Shown one piece after another: positions 11,062 through 20,372 of a stretch of DNA of 56,754 nucleotides. A program made the translations under genes and the position numbers. The stretch is from Methylobacterium sp. Leaf118 (GTDB lineage: Bacteria; Pseudomonadota; Alphaproteobacteria; Rhizobiales; Beijerinckiaceae): NCBI RefSeq assembly GCF_920984675.1, contig NZ_CAKLBV010000029.1, positions 1 to 56,754 of the forward strand, written 5' to 3'. The notes under the pieces are model-generated. The model was not told where the DNA came from. It ran no database searches and saw only the letters and a program-made list of their open reading frames with translations. The first letter of the stretch is position 1. Every line of letters begins with the position of its first letter.

Positions 11062-11097
11062 CCCATGGTCGGGCCCACGGTCGGGCCCATGGTCGGG
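11062..11097. repeat. three tandem 12-bp repeats in a divergent promoter region
   Basis: CCC(A)(T/C)GGTCGGG occurs at 11062-11073, 11074-11085 and 11086-11097; copies 1 and 3 are identical and copy 2 differs by one base. The repeats lie in the gap between the pentapeptide gene and the lone receiver gene. Confidence 0.7.
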
Positions 11098-11247
11098 CCG
11101 CGTCCCGAGCAACACGGCCCGAGCGATACAGGCAGCCCGCCCCCGATGGCGAGCCGTTTGCGACGATCGGGCCGTCAGCGCGTTGGTGCGGTGCGCGACG
11201 CCGGCACGATTGCTGCGCGCCGGGCGCGCGAGAGGGGATGGGCGGGC

Positions 11248-11622
11248 GTGTCGGGCAAGATCCTGTTGGTGGAAGACCACGAGGAGATCTGGGACTTCCT
11301 GTCCCGGCGCCTCAAGCGCCGCGGCTACGAGGTGATTCTGGCGCATGACGGCGAGGCCGGCGTGCAGCAGGCCCGCGCCGCGCAGCCCGACGTGATCCTG
11401 CTCGACATGAACCTGCCGGTCCTCGACGGCTGGTCGACGGCGCGCGCCCTCAAGGCCGGCGGCGACACCCGGGCCATCCCGATCATCGCGCTCACCGCCC
11501 ACGCCATGTCGGGCGACCGCGACAAGGCGATCCAGGCGGGCTGCGACGACTACCATCCCAAGCCGATCGACTTCCCGAAGCTCCTGAGCCAGATCGGCGC
11601 CGCGATCGGAGCGGCGTCCTGA
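11248..11622 (+). CDS. single-domain response regulator (CheY-like)
   Basis: Stand-alone receiver of 124 residues with no output domain. It shows KILLVEDHEEIWDFLSRRLK, the phospho-acceptor Asp in VILLDMNLPVLDG, the conserved Thr region IALTAHAMSGD and the switch lysine in DYHPKPIDFPK. The GTG at 11248 is the first start that fits the domain and has AGAGGGG upstream; the frame runs further 5' through repeat-rich DNA. Probably a shuttle receiver for one of the nearby hybrid kinases. The permease gene follows after 34 bp on the same strand. Confidence 0.88.
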   Translation: MSGKILLVEDHEEIWDFLSRRLKRRGYEVILAHDGEAGVQQARAAQPDVILLDMNLPVLDGWSTARALKAGGDTRAIPIIALTAHAMSGDRDKAIQAGCDDYHPKPIDFPKLLSQIGAAIGAAS

Positions 11623-11656
11623 GCACGTCCGCGGCGCGGGGCAGGCGGCGGGCCCG

Positions 11657-13579
11657 ATGAGCGAGGATCCGGTCACGGCGCGCCTCCTGCGGCGGGCGCT
11701 ACCGGTGGTGACGAGCCTCGCCTCGCTGCTCCTCGTCGTCACGCTGGCCGGGGCGCTCTCCCTCGGCCGCGACATCCTGGTCCCGGTGGCTCTGGCCATC
11801 CTGCTGAGCTTCGTCCTGCTGCCGGCGGTGCGCGCCCTGCGGCGCTGGCGGGTGCCGCGGGCCGCCGCCGTGCTGGTCGTCGTGGTCCTGGCCTTCGGCC
11901 TCCTCGCCGCCATCGGCGGGCTGATCGCCCGGGAGGCGGCCCAGCTCGCCATCGACCTGCCCCGCTACTCGCTGACCTTGCGCGAGAAGATCACCGCCTT
12001 GCGCGCCGCCACCGCCGAGCGCGGCGGCCTGTCGGACAGCTTCTCCGGCTTCTTCGACATGGCCGAGGAGATCGGCAGGGAATTGCAGCCGCCCGTCCCC
12101 GAGGGGGAGAGCGACGCCCGGCTCGGCACCGCCGCGCGGCCGATGCAGGTCGAGATCCACGCGCCCCGCTCCGGCCTCCTGAAGACCCTGGGCTCGGTCG
12201 CGGGGGGCGTGCTGCATCCGCTGGCGACGCTTGGCCTGATCCTGCTCTTCACGATCTTCATCCTGCTCCAGCGGGAGGATCTGCGGAACCGGGCGATCCG
12301 GCTCGCGGGCTCCAGCGACCTGCGCCGCACCACGGCGGCGATCGACGACGCCACCGGGCGGCTGAGCCGGCTCTTCCTGGCGCAGCTCGTGCTCAACCTC
12401 GCCTTCGGCGTCGTGATCGGCGCGGGGCTCTGGGCGATCGGCGTGCCGAGCCCGATCCTGTTCGGGGTCATCGCCGGGATCTCCCGCTTCGTGCCCTATG
12501 TCGGCGCCGTCATCAGCGCGGTCCTGCCCCTGGCCATCGCGGTCGCGGTCGATCCCGGCTGGTCGATGGCGATCCAGGTCGCGATCCTGTTCATCGTGGT
12601 CGAGCCGATCGCCGGCCACGTGGTCGAGCCGCTGCTCTACGGGCATTCGACCGGCATCTCGCCGATGGCCGTGATCCTGGCGGCGACGATCTGGACCTTC
12701 CTGTGGGGGCCGATCGGCCTTCTGCTCGCGACCCCGCTCACGGTCTGCCTCGTGGTGCTCGGGCGCCATGTCGAGCGGCTGTGGTTCCTCGACGTGCTGC
12801 TCGGCGACCGCCCGGCGCTGGGCCCCCAGGAGATCTTCTACCAGCGCATGCTCGCGGGCGACCCGGCCGAGGCGATCGAGCAGGGGCGTCTGTTCCTGAA
12901 GGAACGGGCGCTCGTCACCTACTACGACGAGGTGGTGCTGGCCGGCCTGCGGATGGCGCAGGAGGACGCCGCCCGCGGCAGCCTCGACCGGGCGCGGCAG
13001 GCGGAGGTCGGGGAAAGCGTGCGCGCCGTGGTCGAGACCCTCGGGCAGACGCGGGCGCGCGGGCTCCTGCGGCGGCGCTCCAGTCCCGTCGGCGCGGAGG
13101 CCGAGGCGGCGCTGGCCGCGATCGGGCCGGACCGGCGCAACGCCGGCACCGTCCTGCGGCGCGAGGATGTCGCCCCCCCCTGGCAGGGGGAGGCGCCGGT
13201 CCTGTGCGTGTCGAGCGGCGGCGCCTTCGACGAGGCCGCCACCCTGATGCTCGCCCAGACCCTGACCCGCCACGGCCTCGCGGCGCGGGTCGCCGGGAAG
13301 GACACATGGCGCGAGGGACTGAGCGGACCTTGGGCGCCGGGGGAGCGGCCGGCGCTGATCTGCTTCTCCTATCTGGAACCGATCAGCCTGTCGCAGATCC
13401 GGCTGACCATCCGACGGGCCCGGCAGGCCCTGCCGGGGGTGACGGTCCTCGTCGGCTTCTGGCGCGAGCGCGACCCGGCCTCCGTCGGCCGCCTGCGCCG
13501 CCAGATCGCCGCCGACGGGCTGGCGACCTCCCTCAGCGACGCCCTCGACGCCGCCCTGGAGCGGGCCCGGGCGGCGTAA
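11657..13579 (+). CDS. AI-2E family transporter (PerM-like) with long C-terminal domain
   Basis: Inner-membrane protein of 640 residues. The first ~385 form the AI-2E/PerM permease: an N-terminal hairpin of hydrophobic helices, a soluble insert (about 95-180) and five or so more helices including LFGVIAGISRFVPYVGAVIS and GHVVEPLLYGHSTGISPMAV. The remaining ~255 residues are soluble, with an alpha/beta look (APVLCVSSGGAFDEAATLML, RPALICFSYLEPIS, VTVLVGFWRERD) loosely like a Rossmann or cobalamin-binding fold. Substrate unknown. The TAA stop is directly followed by dispersed repeat copy A. Confidence 0.88.
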   Translation: MSEDPVTARLLRRALPVVTSLASLLLVVTLAGALSLGRDILVPVALAILLSFVLLPAVRALRRWRVPRAAAVLVVVVLAFGLLAAIGGLIAREAAQLAIDLPRYSLTLREKITALRAATAERGGLSDSFSGFFDMAEEIGRELQPPVPEGESDARLGTAARPMQVEIHAPRSGLLKTLGSVAGGVLHPLATLGLILLFTIFILLQREDLRNRAIRLAGSSDLRRTTAAIDDATGRLSRLFLAQLVLNLAFGVVIGAGLWAIGVPSPILFGVIAGISRFVPYVGAVISAVLPLAIAVAVDPGWSMAIQVAILFIVVEPIAGHVVEPLLYGHSTGISPMAVILAATIWTFLWGPIGLLLATPLTVCLVVLGRHVERLWFLDVLLGDRPALGPQEIFYQRMLAGDPAEAIEQGRLFLKERALVTYYDEVVLAGLRMAQEDAARGSLDRARQAEVGESVRAVVETLGQTRARGLLRRRSSPVGAEAEAALAAIGPDRRNAGTVLRREDVAPPWQGEAPVLCVSSGGAFDEAATLMLAQTLTRHGLAARVAGKDTWREGLSGPWAPGERPALICFSYLEPISLSQIRLTIRRARQALPGVTVLVGFWRERDPASVGRLRRQIAADGLATSLSDALDAALERARAA

Positions 13580-13657
13580 TATCAAATCCGGTTGATCCCT
13601 TCGGGATGGCGGATTTGGGCTTCGCTCAAACGCCGCGCGGGCTGGACTGATCCGGGC
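13580..13657 (+). repeat. dispersed palindromic repeat, copy A (no terminal hairpin)
   Basis: Begins on the base after the TAA of the permease gene. The core AAATCCGGTTGATCCC...GGGATGGCGGATTT folds as an outer stem AAATCCG/CGGATTT around an inner ATCCC/GGGAT. It then runs through GGGCTTCGCTCAAACGCCGC to GATCCGGGC. Nearly identical to copies at 17645-17755 and (inverted) 53309-53418, but it lacks the 17-bp hairpin that ends those two. Confidence 0.85.
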
Positions 13658-13787
13658 GGGCCCCACGCTCGGCGGGGATCCGCTTGGGGTGGAGGCCGGC
13701 TCTCGGAGAACGGCGATGCCGCAGGCGCGCGTTCGGACCCGTCCCCGATCCGATCTCCGGGACGGGTCTGGTCTGCCGCGGGCGGCC

Positions 13788-14681
13788 TCACGCCTCCGGG
13801 GTCGCCAGGTCGTGGCCGGCCATGCGCTCCAGCGCGCGCACCATGGCGGAGTGGTCCCAGCCCCGTCCGCCCTGGGCCACGCAGGCATTGAACAGCTCCT
13901 GGGCGGTCGCGGTGTTGGGCAGGGACACGCCGATCTCCCGGGCGGCCTGCAGGGCGAGGTTCAGGTCCTTCTGGTGCAGCTCGATCCGGAACCCCGGGTC
14001 GAAGCTGCGCTTGACCATGCGCTCGCCATGCACCTCCAGGATGCGGGAGGCGGCAAATCCCCCCATCAGGGCCTGGCGTACCCGGGCCGGGTCGGCGCCC
14101 GACTTGGCGGCGAAGACCAGCGCCTCGGCCACCGCCTCGATGTTGAGGGCGACGATGATCTGGTTGGCGACCTTGGTGATCTGGCCGTCGCCGTTGCCGC
14201 CGACCAGCGTGATGGTCTTGCCCATCGCCTCGAACAGGGGCCGCGCCCGCGCGAAGGCCGCCTCGGGGCCGCCCACCATGATGGTCAGGCTGCCGGCCCG
14301 GGCGCCGACCTCGCCGCCCGAGACCGGCGCGTCGAGATAGTCGCAGCCGAGGGCGTTGATGCGGCGGGCGAAGTCCTTGGTGGCGAGCGGAGCGATCGAG
14401 CTCATGTCGATCACGAGGGTGCCGGGGCGCAGGCCCTCGGCGACGCCGCCGGGGCCGAACAGGACCGCCTCGACCTGGGGCGTGTCCGGCACCATGGTGA
14501 TGACGACCTCCGCCTCCTCGGCGACTGCGGCGGCGCTGTCGCAGGCGCGGCCGCCGGCCGCGATCAGGTCGGCGGGAACCGGCCGCGCGCCGGATTTCAG
14601 GAGGAGGGTGTGTCCGGCCGCGATGAGGTTGGCCGCCATGGGGCGGCCCATGATGCCGAGTCCGATGAAGCCGATCTTCAT
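13788..14681 (-). CDS. garR: tartronate semialdehyde reductase (2-hydroxy-3-oxopropionate reductase)
   Basis: NAD(P)H-dependent beta-hydroxyacid dehydrogenase of 297 residues, reducing tartronate semialdehyde to D-glycerate. It shows the nucleotide motif GFIGLGIMGRPMAANL, the family stretch DAPVSGGEVGARAG and the catalytic-lysine region GNGDGQITKVANQ. 3-Hydroxyisobutyrate dehydrogenases share this fold; the GarR call rests on sequence plus position as third gene after gudD and garL. The 128-bp gap to garL is larger than the rest of the operon. It converges on the permease gene across repeat copy A. Confidence 0.9.
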   Translation of the reverse strand: MKIGFIGLGIMGRPMAANLIAAGHTLLLKSGARPVPADLIAAGGRACDSAAAVAEEAEVVITMVPDTPQVEAVLFGPGGVAEGLRPGTLVIDMSSIAPLATKDFARRINALGCDYLDAPVSGGEVGARAGSLTIMVGGPEAAFARARPLFEAMGKTITLVGGNGDGQITKVANQIIVALNIEAVAEALVFAAKSGADPARVRQALMGGFAASRILEVHGERMVKRSFDPGFRIELHQKDLNLALQAAREIGVSLPNTATAQELFNACVAQGGRGWDHSAMVRALERMAGHDLATPEA

Positions 14682-14809
14682 GGTGGTGCGCCTCGTTGTG
14701 TCGGAAAAGGTCGGGGAGCGGCTCGGCGCCCGCGAGGGCGGGGGGCGGCCATCCGCCGAAGGCAGGGATCCGCAAGCATCGGCCGCGATTCCCCGCGGGG
14801 TGATCGCGC

Positions 14810-15583
14810 TCAGGCGCCGGACGCCTTGAACCGGCCCGCCAGCGCCTCGGAGGTGCGCGCGAGCAGGCCCATGTCAGAGCCGACCGCCGTGAATCGGGTG
14901 CCGGCGGCGACGTAGCGATGGGCGAGTTCCTCGTTCGCCGTCAGGATGCCGGCCGCCTTGCCGGTGCGGACGATGCGGGCAATCGTCTCCTCGACCACGC
15001 GCACCACCTCCGGGTGGTTCTGCTGGCCGAGGAAGCCGAGGCTGGTCGAGAGGTCGCCGGGGCCGATGAACACGCCGTCGACGCCCTCGACCGCCGCGAT
15101 CTCCTCCAGGTTGTCCAGCGCCCGGCGGGACTCGATCTGGACGGCGACGAAGATCTCGGCCTCGCAGCGGGCGTGATAATCGGGGATGCGCCCGAACCGG
15201 GCGGCCCGGGGCGCCTGCGAGAAGCCGCGCAGGCCGCGCGGCGCGTAGCGGGTCGCCGCGACCGCGCGACGGGCCTGGTCCGCGTCGTCGATGTTGGGGA
15301 TCATCAGCGACTGCGCGCCGGTGTCGAGGATGCGCTTGATCGTGATCGGCTCGTCGCTCGGCACCCGCACCATGGCGCTGGCGGTGCCCTCGGCCATGGC
15401 CTGGAGCTGGCCGTAGATGTCGCGCAGGTCGTTGGCCGAGTGCTCCATGTCGAGGAGCAGCCAGTCGAAGCCGGAGCCGGCCACGATCTCCGTCGAGATC
15501 GGGCTGGCGAGGCTGCACCACAGGCCGATCTGCTGCCGGCCCTCGGCGAGCGCCGCCTTGAAGCGGTTCTTCAGGATGTCCAT
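14810..15583 (-). CDS. garL: 5-keto-4-deoxy-D-glucarate aldolase (HpcH/HpaI family)
   Basis: Class II pyruvate aldolase of 257 residues, cleaving 5-dehydro-4-deoxy-D-glucarate to pyruvate and tartronate semialdehyde. It shows NRFKAALAEGRQQIGLWCSL, FDWLLLDMEHSAND, VRVPSDEPITIKRILDTGAQ, VQIESRRALDNLEEI and the metal-binding GVDGVFIGPGDLS. Length matches GarL. The start at 15583 has GGAG about nine bases upstream. It follows gudD by 29 bp, so the two are co-transcribed. Without the context, 2,4-dihydroxyheptanedioate aldolase (HpaI) would be an alternative. Confidence 0.9.
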   Translation of the reverse strand: MDILKNRFKAALAEGRQQIGLWCSLASPISTEIVAGSGFDWLLLDMEHSANDLRDIYGQLQAMAEGTASAMVRVPSDEPITIKRILDTGAQSLMIPNIDDADQARRAVAATRYAPRGLRGFSQAPRAARFGRIPDYHARCEAEIFVAVQIESRRALDNLEEIAAVEGVDGVFIGPGDLSTSLGFLGQQNHPEVVRVVEETIARIVRTGKAAGILTANEELAHRYVAAGTRFTAVGSDMGLLARTSEALAGRFKASGA

Positions 15584-15612
15584 CGGAGGTCTCCGCGAGA
15601 GGGGAAAAGGGG

Positions 15613-16986
15613 TCAGCGCACGAGGCAGGGGCGCTTGTTGTCGAAGCGCCAGCCGGGGATCAGGCCCTGCATCGCCGCCGCGTCGTCCCGGGCTCCGAGC
15701 CCGTGGTCGCGGTAGAGGGCGTGGGCCGCCTCGACCTGCGTCCAGTCGATCTCGATGCCGAGCCCCGGCCGCTCCGGCACCCGCACCCGCCCGCCGCGGA
15801 TCGCCAGCGGCTCCCGGGTGAGGCGCTGGCCGTCCTGCCAGATCCAGTGGGTGTCGATGGCGGTCACCCGGCCCGGGGCGGCGGCGGCCACATGGGTGAA
15901 CATGGCCAGCGACACATCGAAATGGTTGTTCGAGTGCGAGCCCCAGGTCAGGCCGTGGTCGCGGCAGAGCTGCGCCACCCGCACCGCGCCGGCCAGCGTC
16001 CAGAAATGCGGGTCGGCCAGCGGGATGTCGACGGAGCCGAGCTGGATCGCGTGGTTCATCTGCCGCCAGTCGGTGGCGATCATGTTGGTGGCGGTGGGCA
16101 GGCCGGTGGCGCGGCGGAACTCCGCCATGATCTCGCGGCCCGAGAAGCCGTCCTCGGCCCCGCACGGGTCCTCGGCATAGGCGAGCACGTCGCCCTGCCC
16201 CTTGCAGAGCCGGATCGCCTCGGCGAGCGACCACGCCCCGTTCGGGTCGAGGGTGACGCGCGCCTGCGGGAAGCGCTCGTGGATCGCCGTGACGGCGGCG
16301 ATCTCGTCCTCGCCGGCGAGCACGCCGCCCTTCAGCTTGAAGTCGTTGAAGCCGTAACGCTCGTAGGCCGCTTCCGCGAGGCGGGCGATGGCCTGCGGGG
16401 TCAGGGCCTCCTCGTCGCGCAGGCGCAGCCAGCCGTCGCGGGCCTCAGGGGCGCGGTAGGGCAGGTCGGTGCGGCGGCGGTCACCGACATAGAACAGGTA
16501 GCCCAGCATCTCGACGGCGTCGCGCTGCTGGCCCTCGCCGAGGAGGGCGGCCACCGGCACGTCGAGGAACTGGCCGAGCAGGTCGAGGAAGGCGGATTCG
16601 ACCGCCGCGACCGCGTGGATCGTCACCCGCAGGTCGAAGGTCTGAAGGCCGCGCCCGCCGGAATCCCGGTCGGCGAAGCGCGTGCGCAGGGCGTTGAGCA
16701 CGGCGTTCCAGGCGCCGATCGGCCGGCCGACGATCAGGTCGTGGGCCTCCTCCAGGGTCTGGCGGATACGCTCGCCGCCGGGCACCTCCCCCAGTCCGGT
16801 GGCGCCGGTCGAGTCGGTGAGCACCACGAGGTTGCGGGTGAAGAAAGGGCCATGCGCCCCCGACAGGTTGAGGAGCATCGCATCGCGCCCGGCCACCGGC
16901 ACGACCGTCATCCCGGTGACGACCGGGGTGCGCGAGAGGCCGTGCGCGGCATCCGGCGCGGCGGGGCGGAGGGATTCGAGAATCAT
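15613..16986 (-). CDS. gudD: glucarate dehydratase
   Basis: Enolase-superfamily enzyme of 457 residues, converting D-glucarate to 5-dehydro-4-deoxy-D-glucarate. It shows the GudD N-terminus ([20 protein letters not shown]), the catalytic lysine pair in DFKLKGG, metal ligands in [17 protein letters not shown] and ATNMIATDW, and the catalytic His region [13 protein letters not shown]. The ATG at 16986 follows GGGAG; the same GGGAGAACGCC leader precedes gudP. First gene of gudD-garL-garR, preceded by the inverted-repeat operator at 17082-17108. Confidence 0.95.
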   Translation of the reverse strand: MILESLRPAAPDAAHGLSRTPVVTGMTVVPVAGRDAMLLNLSGAHGPFFTRNLVVLTDSTGATGLGEVPGGERIRQTLEEAHDLIVGRPIGAWNAVLNALRTRFADRDSGGRGLQTFDLRVTIHAVAAVESAFLDLLGQFLDVPVAALLGEGQQRDAVEMLGYLFYVGDRRRTDLPYRAPEARDGWLRLRDEEALTPQAIARLAEAAYERYGFNDFKLKGGVLAGEDEIAAVTAIHERFPQARVTLDPNGAWSLAEAIRLCKGQGDVLAYAEDPCGAEDGFSGREIMAEFRRATGLPTATNMIATDWRQMNHAIQLGSVDIPLADPHFWTLAGAVRVAQLCRDHGLTWGSHSNNHFDVSLAMFTHVAAAAPGRVTAIDTHWIWQDGQRLTREPLAIRGGRVRVPERPGLGIEIDWTQVEAAHALYRDHGLGARDDAAAMQGLIPGWRFDNKRPCLVR

Positions 16987-17036
16987 CGGCGTTCTCCCGG
17001 CGGACGGTGTCGGCCTCTGGCGGGCCGCTTTCCCCC

Positions 17037-17067
17037 GTTCTACTCGGGCTCTTCGATGACGGTCCAA
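17037..17067 (-). promoter_or_regulatory. candidate promoter of gudD-garL-garR
   Basis: On the minus strand TTGGAC (17067-17062), a 19-bp spacer and TAGAAC (17042-17037) lie about 50 bp before the gudD start. The same boxes with the same 19-bp spacing occur before gudP. The long spacer suggests the promoter needs an activator. Confidence 0.5.
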
Positions 17068-17108
17068 GCCAAAGCCTGGATCGATCGATGCCCCATCGGC
17101 ATCGATCG
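17062..17108. promoter_or_regulatory. inverted-repeat operator upstream of gudD
   Basis: A perfect 11-bp inverted repeat (17082-17092 with 17098-17108, core GATCGATGC-N7-GCATCGATC) is joined to the -35 box by CCAAAGCCTGGAT. The 31 bp at 17062-17092 match 21829-21859 before gudP at 28 positions. The palindrome lies just upstream of the -35, as expected for a LysR-type activator. Confidence 0.75.
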
Positions 17109-17252
17109 CGGGGGCCGTTTCCGGGCATGGCGCGGATTCTCGAACGCGGGTTAACGAGGCGCGTGCCAAGTGGCGTGCGTGGGTGCCGCAGCCCTGACGC
17201 TCATCTATCCCATTGACCCCCATTCGGAAGGCATGAGGAACGACCCGAGCGT

Positions 17253-17524
17253 TTGACGCTCGACAGCGCCACGCTGTTCGTCGCCTCCGTCGCGATCGAT
17301 TTCGGCATCGCCCTCTATTTCCGGACACCTTGGCTCAGCCCGCGGAGCCAGCCGATCCATCGCTGGGCCCGCGGCCTCGGCCACCCACGCCCTGGCCGGC
17401 GGCTTCCTCTCCATGCTGCGGCCGGTCGGGCCCGACGGGGTCGCGGTCTGGGCCGCGCAGGTCTGCTTCATCCAGACCTTCGCTTTCCTCGTCGCGCCCG
17501 GACGCCCTGGCGTTCGGGCGCTGA
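17253..17524 (+). pseudogene. decayed N-terminal fragment of a membrane GGDEF-type protein
   Basis: A TTG-started frame gives [20 protein letters not shown], a first transmembrane helix. After about 30 further residues the sense continues in the next frame as ATHALAGGFLSMLRPVGPDG and VAVWAAQVCFIQTFAFLVA, then in a third frame as LAFGR. Read through two frameshifts this resembles the N-terminal membrane region of alphaproteobacterial diguanylate cyclases, from memory. The rest of such a gene is missing. It sits between the gudD operator and repeat copy B. I see no intact gene in 17109-17644. Confidence 0.5.
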
Positions 17525-17644
17525 CGGCACGCCTCATCCCCAGCGACCCGGACCAGGACCGATGTTCCGGGCGTCCGGCGGAGGCCCGCCGCCCCACTGT
17601 GGCGGGGGCCATCGACGATGGCTCACCATCATCGCCGAGGGGTC

Positions 17645-17755
17645 TCATACCCAATCCGGTTGATCCCTTCGGGATGGGGGATTTGGGCTTCGCTCAAACG
17701 CCGCGCGGGCTGGACTGATCCGGGCTCCGCTTTGATCAAGCGGAGCCCGGATCAG
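17645..17755 (+). repeat. dispersed palindromic repeat, copy B with 17-bp hairpin
   Basis: Core as in copy A (TACCCAATCCGGTTGATCCC onward), ending in a perfect 17-bp stem (17716-17732 with 17738-17754) and loop TGATC. The right arm contains TCA at 17752-17754, which on the minus strand is the TGA stop of the LysR gene. Confidence 0.88.
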
Positions 17756-18642
17756 GCGCCGCCCATCCCCGCGATGAGGCCGCGCAGGCCGGCGACGACC
17801 GGATTGTCGTGGTCGCGCCGCCAGGTCAGCATGAGTTCGGCCGGGCGCGGGCGCGGCAGGTCGAGGGGCCGGAAGGCCACGCCGTCGAAGCGCAGGCGCT
17901 CGGCCGCCGCGGGCACCAGCGCCGCCCCGAGCCCGGCCCGGACCAGCGCCAGGATCGAGTGGATCTGCGTCAGGCGCTGGCGCATGTCGGGCTGCACCCC
18001 GGCCTCGGCGAACAGGCCGAGCACGAGGTCGTGGAAGTAGTGCGCTTCCCCCGGCGCGTAGGCGATGAACGGCGCGCCCGCGAAATCGGTGGGCGTCAGA
18101 CGCGCCCGTTCGGCGAGGGGGTGCTCCGCCGGCAGGGCCGCCACCATCGGCTCGGCCAGCGCCCGCACGGCCTCGAGCTCCGGATGCGTCGACGGCGGGC
18201 GGATCAGCCCGGCATCGATCTGGCCCGACAGCAGCCCCTCGACCTGATCCCGCGTCACCATCTCGCGCAGCACCAGGGTGACCTCGGGCAGGGCGGCCCG
18301 GCAGGCCGAGACGAGGCGAGGCAGGAAGTCGTAGGCCGAGGCCGCGGTGAAGCCGAGCTTGAGCACGCCGGAGCGCCCGGCGGCCACCTGCCGGGTCGTG
18401 TGGGTCGCGGTCTCGGTGAGCCGCAGGATGTGTTGGGCCTCCGGCAGGAAGCTGCGCCCCGCCGCCGTCAGCCGCACGGAGCGGCTGGTGCGATCGAGGA
18501 GCTGCACCTTGAGGACCCGCTCCAGCACCTGGATCTGCCGCGACAGCGGCGGCTGGGTCATGTTCAGCCGGGAAGCGGCGCGCCCGAAATGCAGCTCCTC
18601 GGCGACGGCGACGAAGCAGCGGAGCTGGCTGAAATCGAGCAT
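17752..18642 (-). CDS. LysR-type transcriptional regulator of the glucarate/galactarate genes
   Basis: Regulator of 296 residues with the LysR winged helix at the N-terminus (LDFSQLRCFVAVAEELHFGR, LNMTQPPLSRQIQVLERVLK) and a periplasmic-binding-like co-inducer domain from about residue 90. It is the last gene on the strand after gudP and garD (110 bp beyond garD). That makes it the obvious candidate to bind the palindromes at 17082 and 21849, each just upstream of a -35 box; this link is inference. Its stop codon lies inside the hairpin of repeat copy B. Confidence 0.92.
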   Translation of the reverse strand: MLDFSQLRCFVAVAEELHFGRAASRLNMTQPPLSRQIQVLERVLKVQLLDRTSRSVRLTAAGRSFLPEAQHILRLTETATHTTRQVAAGRSGVLKLGFTAASAYDFLPRLVSACRAALPEVTLVLREMVTRDQVEGLLSGQIDAGLIRPPSTHPELEAVRALAEPMVAALPAEHPLAERARLTPTDFAGAPFIAYAPGEAHYFHDLVLGLFAEAGVQPDMRQRLTQIHSILALVRAGLGAALVPAAAERLRFDGVAFRPLDLPRPRPAELMLTWRRDHDNPVVAGLRGLIAGMGGA

Positions 18643-18752
18643 CAACGTCCCCGTCCCGGGCTCCGCCGAGGCCAGGGCGCGGCCCTGACGACCCGCCGTC
18701 GGGCGCGCCCGTCGGGAGCCGGTTCGGTCTCGGAGGCCCGACACGGACTCTA

Positions 18753-20360
18753 TCAGGTGATCGGGGCGGGGTTGAACAGGGTGAGGTCGTTGTAGAGGCC
18801 CCAATGGTCCGACCAGGGCCGCTTGCGTCCGCTCGCCACGTCGAGGATCAGCCGGAACAGCTCCCAGCCCATCTCCTCGATGGTGGCCGCGCCCGTGGCG
18901 ATGCGGCCGGCGTCGAGATCGATCAGGTCGGACCAGCGCTCGGCGAGTTCGGTCCGGGTCGCGACCTTGATGACCGGCGCCTCGGCCAGGCCGTAGGGCG
19001 TGCCGCGCCCGGTCGCGAACACCTGCAACGTGATGCCGGAGGCGAGCTGGAGCGTGCCGCAGACGAAGTCGCTCGCCGGCGTCGCGGCGAAGATCAGGCC
19101 CTTTTCCCGCACCCGCTCACCCGGGGCGAGCACGCCGGCGATGGCGCTGCGGCCGGATTTGGCCACCGAGCCGAGGGCCTTCTCGACGATGTTGTTGAGC
19201 CCACCCCGCTTGTTGCCCGGCGACGGGTTGGCCCGGCGATCGGCTCCGCCCTTGGCGAGGTAGGCGTCGTACCACGCCATCTCGCGGATCAGCGCGTCGG
19301 CGACCTCCGGCGTGGCGGCCCGGGGCGTCAGGAGGTGGATCGCGTCGCGCACCTCGGTGACCTCGGAGAACAGCACGGTGGCGCCGCAGCGCACCAGCAG
19401 GTCGGCGGCAAAGCCCAGCGCCGGGTTGGCGGTGACGCCCGAGAAGGCGTCGCTGCCGCCGCATTGCAGCCCGACCACGAGGTCGGCGGCCGGGCAGGTC
19501 TCGCGGGTGCGCCGGTTCAGCACGGAGAGCCGCGCCTCGGCCATGGCCAGGATGCTCTCGATCATGCTGGCAAATCCCGCATGGCGCTCGTCCTGCAGGC
19601 GCACGACGCTCGCCGCGTCCTCGCCGCCCCCGCCCGCCTCGCGGCCGGGCAGGAGACGCTCGGAGACGAGCTTCTCGCAGCCTAAGCCCACCACCATGAC
19701 CTCACCGCCGAAATTCGGGTTGCGGGCGAGGCTCTGGAGGGTGCGGATCGGGATCACCGCCTCGGGCGCGCCGATGGCGACGCCGCAGCCATAGGCGTGG
19801 GTGAGCCCGACCACGTCGTCGACGTTGGGAAAGCGCGGCAGCAGCTCCTGCTTGATGCGCCGGATCGCCACCGCGAGGGTGCCGGCGACGCATTGCACGC
19901 TGGTCGAGATCGCCAGCACGTTCTTGGTGCCGACGCTGCCGTCGGGGTTGCGGTAGCCCTCGAAGGTGTAGCCCTCGAGCGGGGGCAGGGGGGCGGGCAC
20001 CCGGGTCGCCCGCTCCAGCCTGTCGAGGGCCGGGGCCTCCGGCGTCTCGACCCGGGATTCCTCGACCCAGGCCCCGCGGGGGATGGGCGCGCGGGCGAGG
20101 CCGACCACCTCGCCGTAGCGCCGCACCGGCGCGCCGCCCGGGATGTCGGCGAGCGCCACCTTGTGGCCCTGGGGCACGAACTCCGTCAGCGTCAGCCCAT
20201 CGGGAAAGACCGTGCCGGCGGGCAGCCCGAAGGCGTTGACCACGATGGCGACGTTGTCGTCCGGGTGCAGGCGGATGGTGCGGGGGGCATCCCCCGTGAC
20301 GGGGGACTGGGTGTCGGGGGACTGGGTGTCGGGCGACGGGGACTGGGTGTGTGCGAGCAT
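18753..20360 (-). CDS. garD: galactarate dehydratase (UxaA/GarD family)
   Basis: Iron-dependent dehydratase of 535 residues, converting galactarate to 5-dehydro-4-deoxy-D-glucarate. The N-terminal SAF-like part has [17 protein letters not shown] and [13 protein letters not shown]. The main domain has [55 protein letters not shown] and [20 protein letters not shown]. Altronate dehydratase UxaA is close in sequence; the glucarate neighbours favour GarD. The first 23 residues are a repetitive TQSP/DTQSP tail encoded by a tandem repeat. It follows gudP by 12 bp. Confidence 0.9.
   Translation of the reverse strand: MLAHTQSPSPDTQSPDTQSPVTGDAPRTIRLHPDDNVAIVVNAFGLPAGTVFPDGLTLTEFVPQGHKVALADIPGGAPVRRYGEVVGLARAPIPRGAWVEESRVETPEAPALDRLERATRVPAPLPPLEGYTFEGYRNPDGSVGTKNVLAISTSVQCVAGTLAVAIRRIKQELLPRFPNVDDVVGLTHAYGCGVAIGAPEAVIPIRTLQSLARNPNFGGEVMVVGLGCEKLVSERLLPGREAGGGGEDAASVVRLQDERHAGFASMIESILAMAEARLSVLNRRTRETCPAADLVVGLQCGGSDAFSGVTANPALGFAADLLVRCGATVLFSEVTEVRDAIHLLTPRAATPEVADALIREMAWYDAYLAKGGADRRANPSPGNKRGGLNNIVEKALGSVAKSGRSAIAGVLAPGERVREKGLIFAATPASDFVCGTLQLASGITLQVFATGRGTPYGLAEAPVIKVATRTELAERWSDLIDLDAGRIATGAATIEEMGWELFRLILDVASGRKRPWSDHWGLYNDLTLFNPAPIT
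20302..20352. repeat. tandem 15-bp repeat in the 5' end of garD
   Basis: GGGGACTGGGTGTCG occurs at 20302-20316 and 20317-20331, followed by a degenerate third unit. It encodes the DTQSP repeats of the GarD N-terminal tail and is in frame, so unit number changes only tail length. Confidence 0.8.
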
Positions 20361-20372
20361 GATCGCCTCCCT

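Noticed and set aside
9582..11090. Upstream extension of the hybrid kinase frame over the pentapeptide gene
   Set aside because: The extension is the pentapeptide gene read in another frame, rich in Arg and Gly. A GTG with a good ribosome binding site at 9581 starts the first PAS domain cleanly.
13788..14681. 3-Hydroxyisobutyrate dehydrogenase (valine degradation)
   Set aside because: Same fold, but operon position after glucarate dehydratase and the aldolase fits tartronate semialdehyde reductase.
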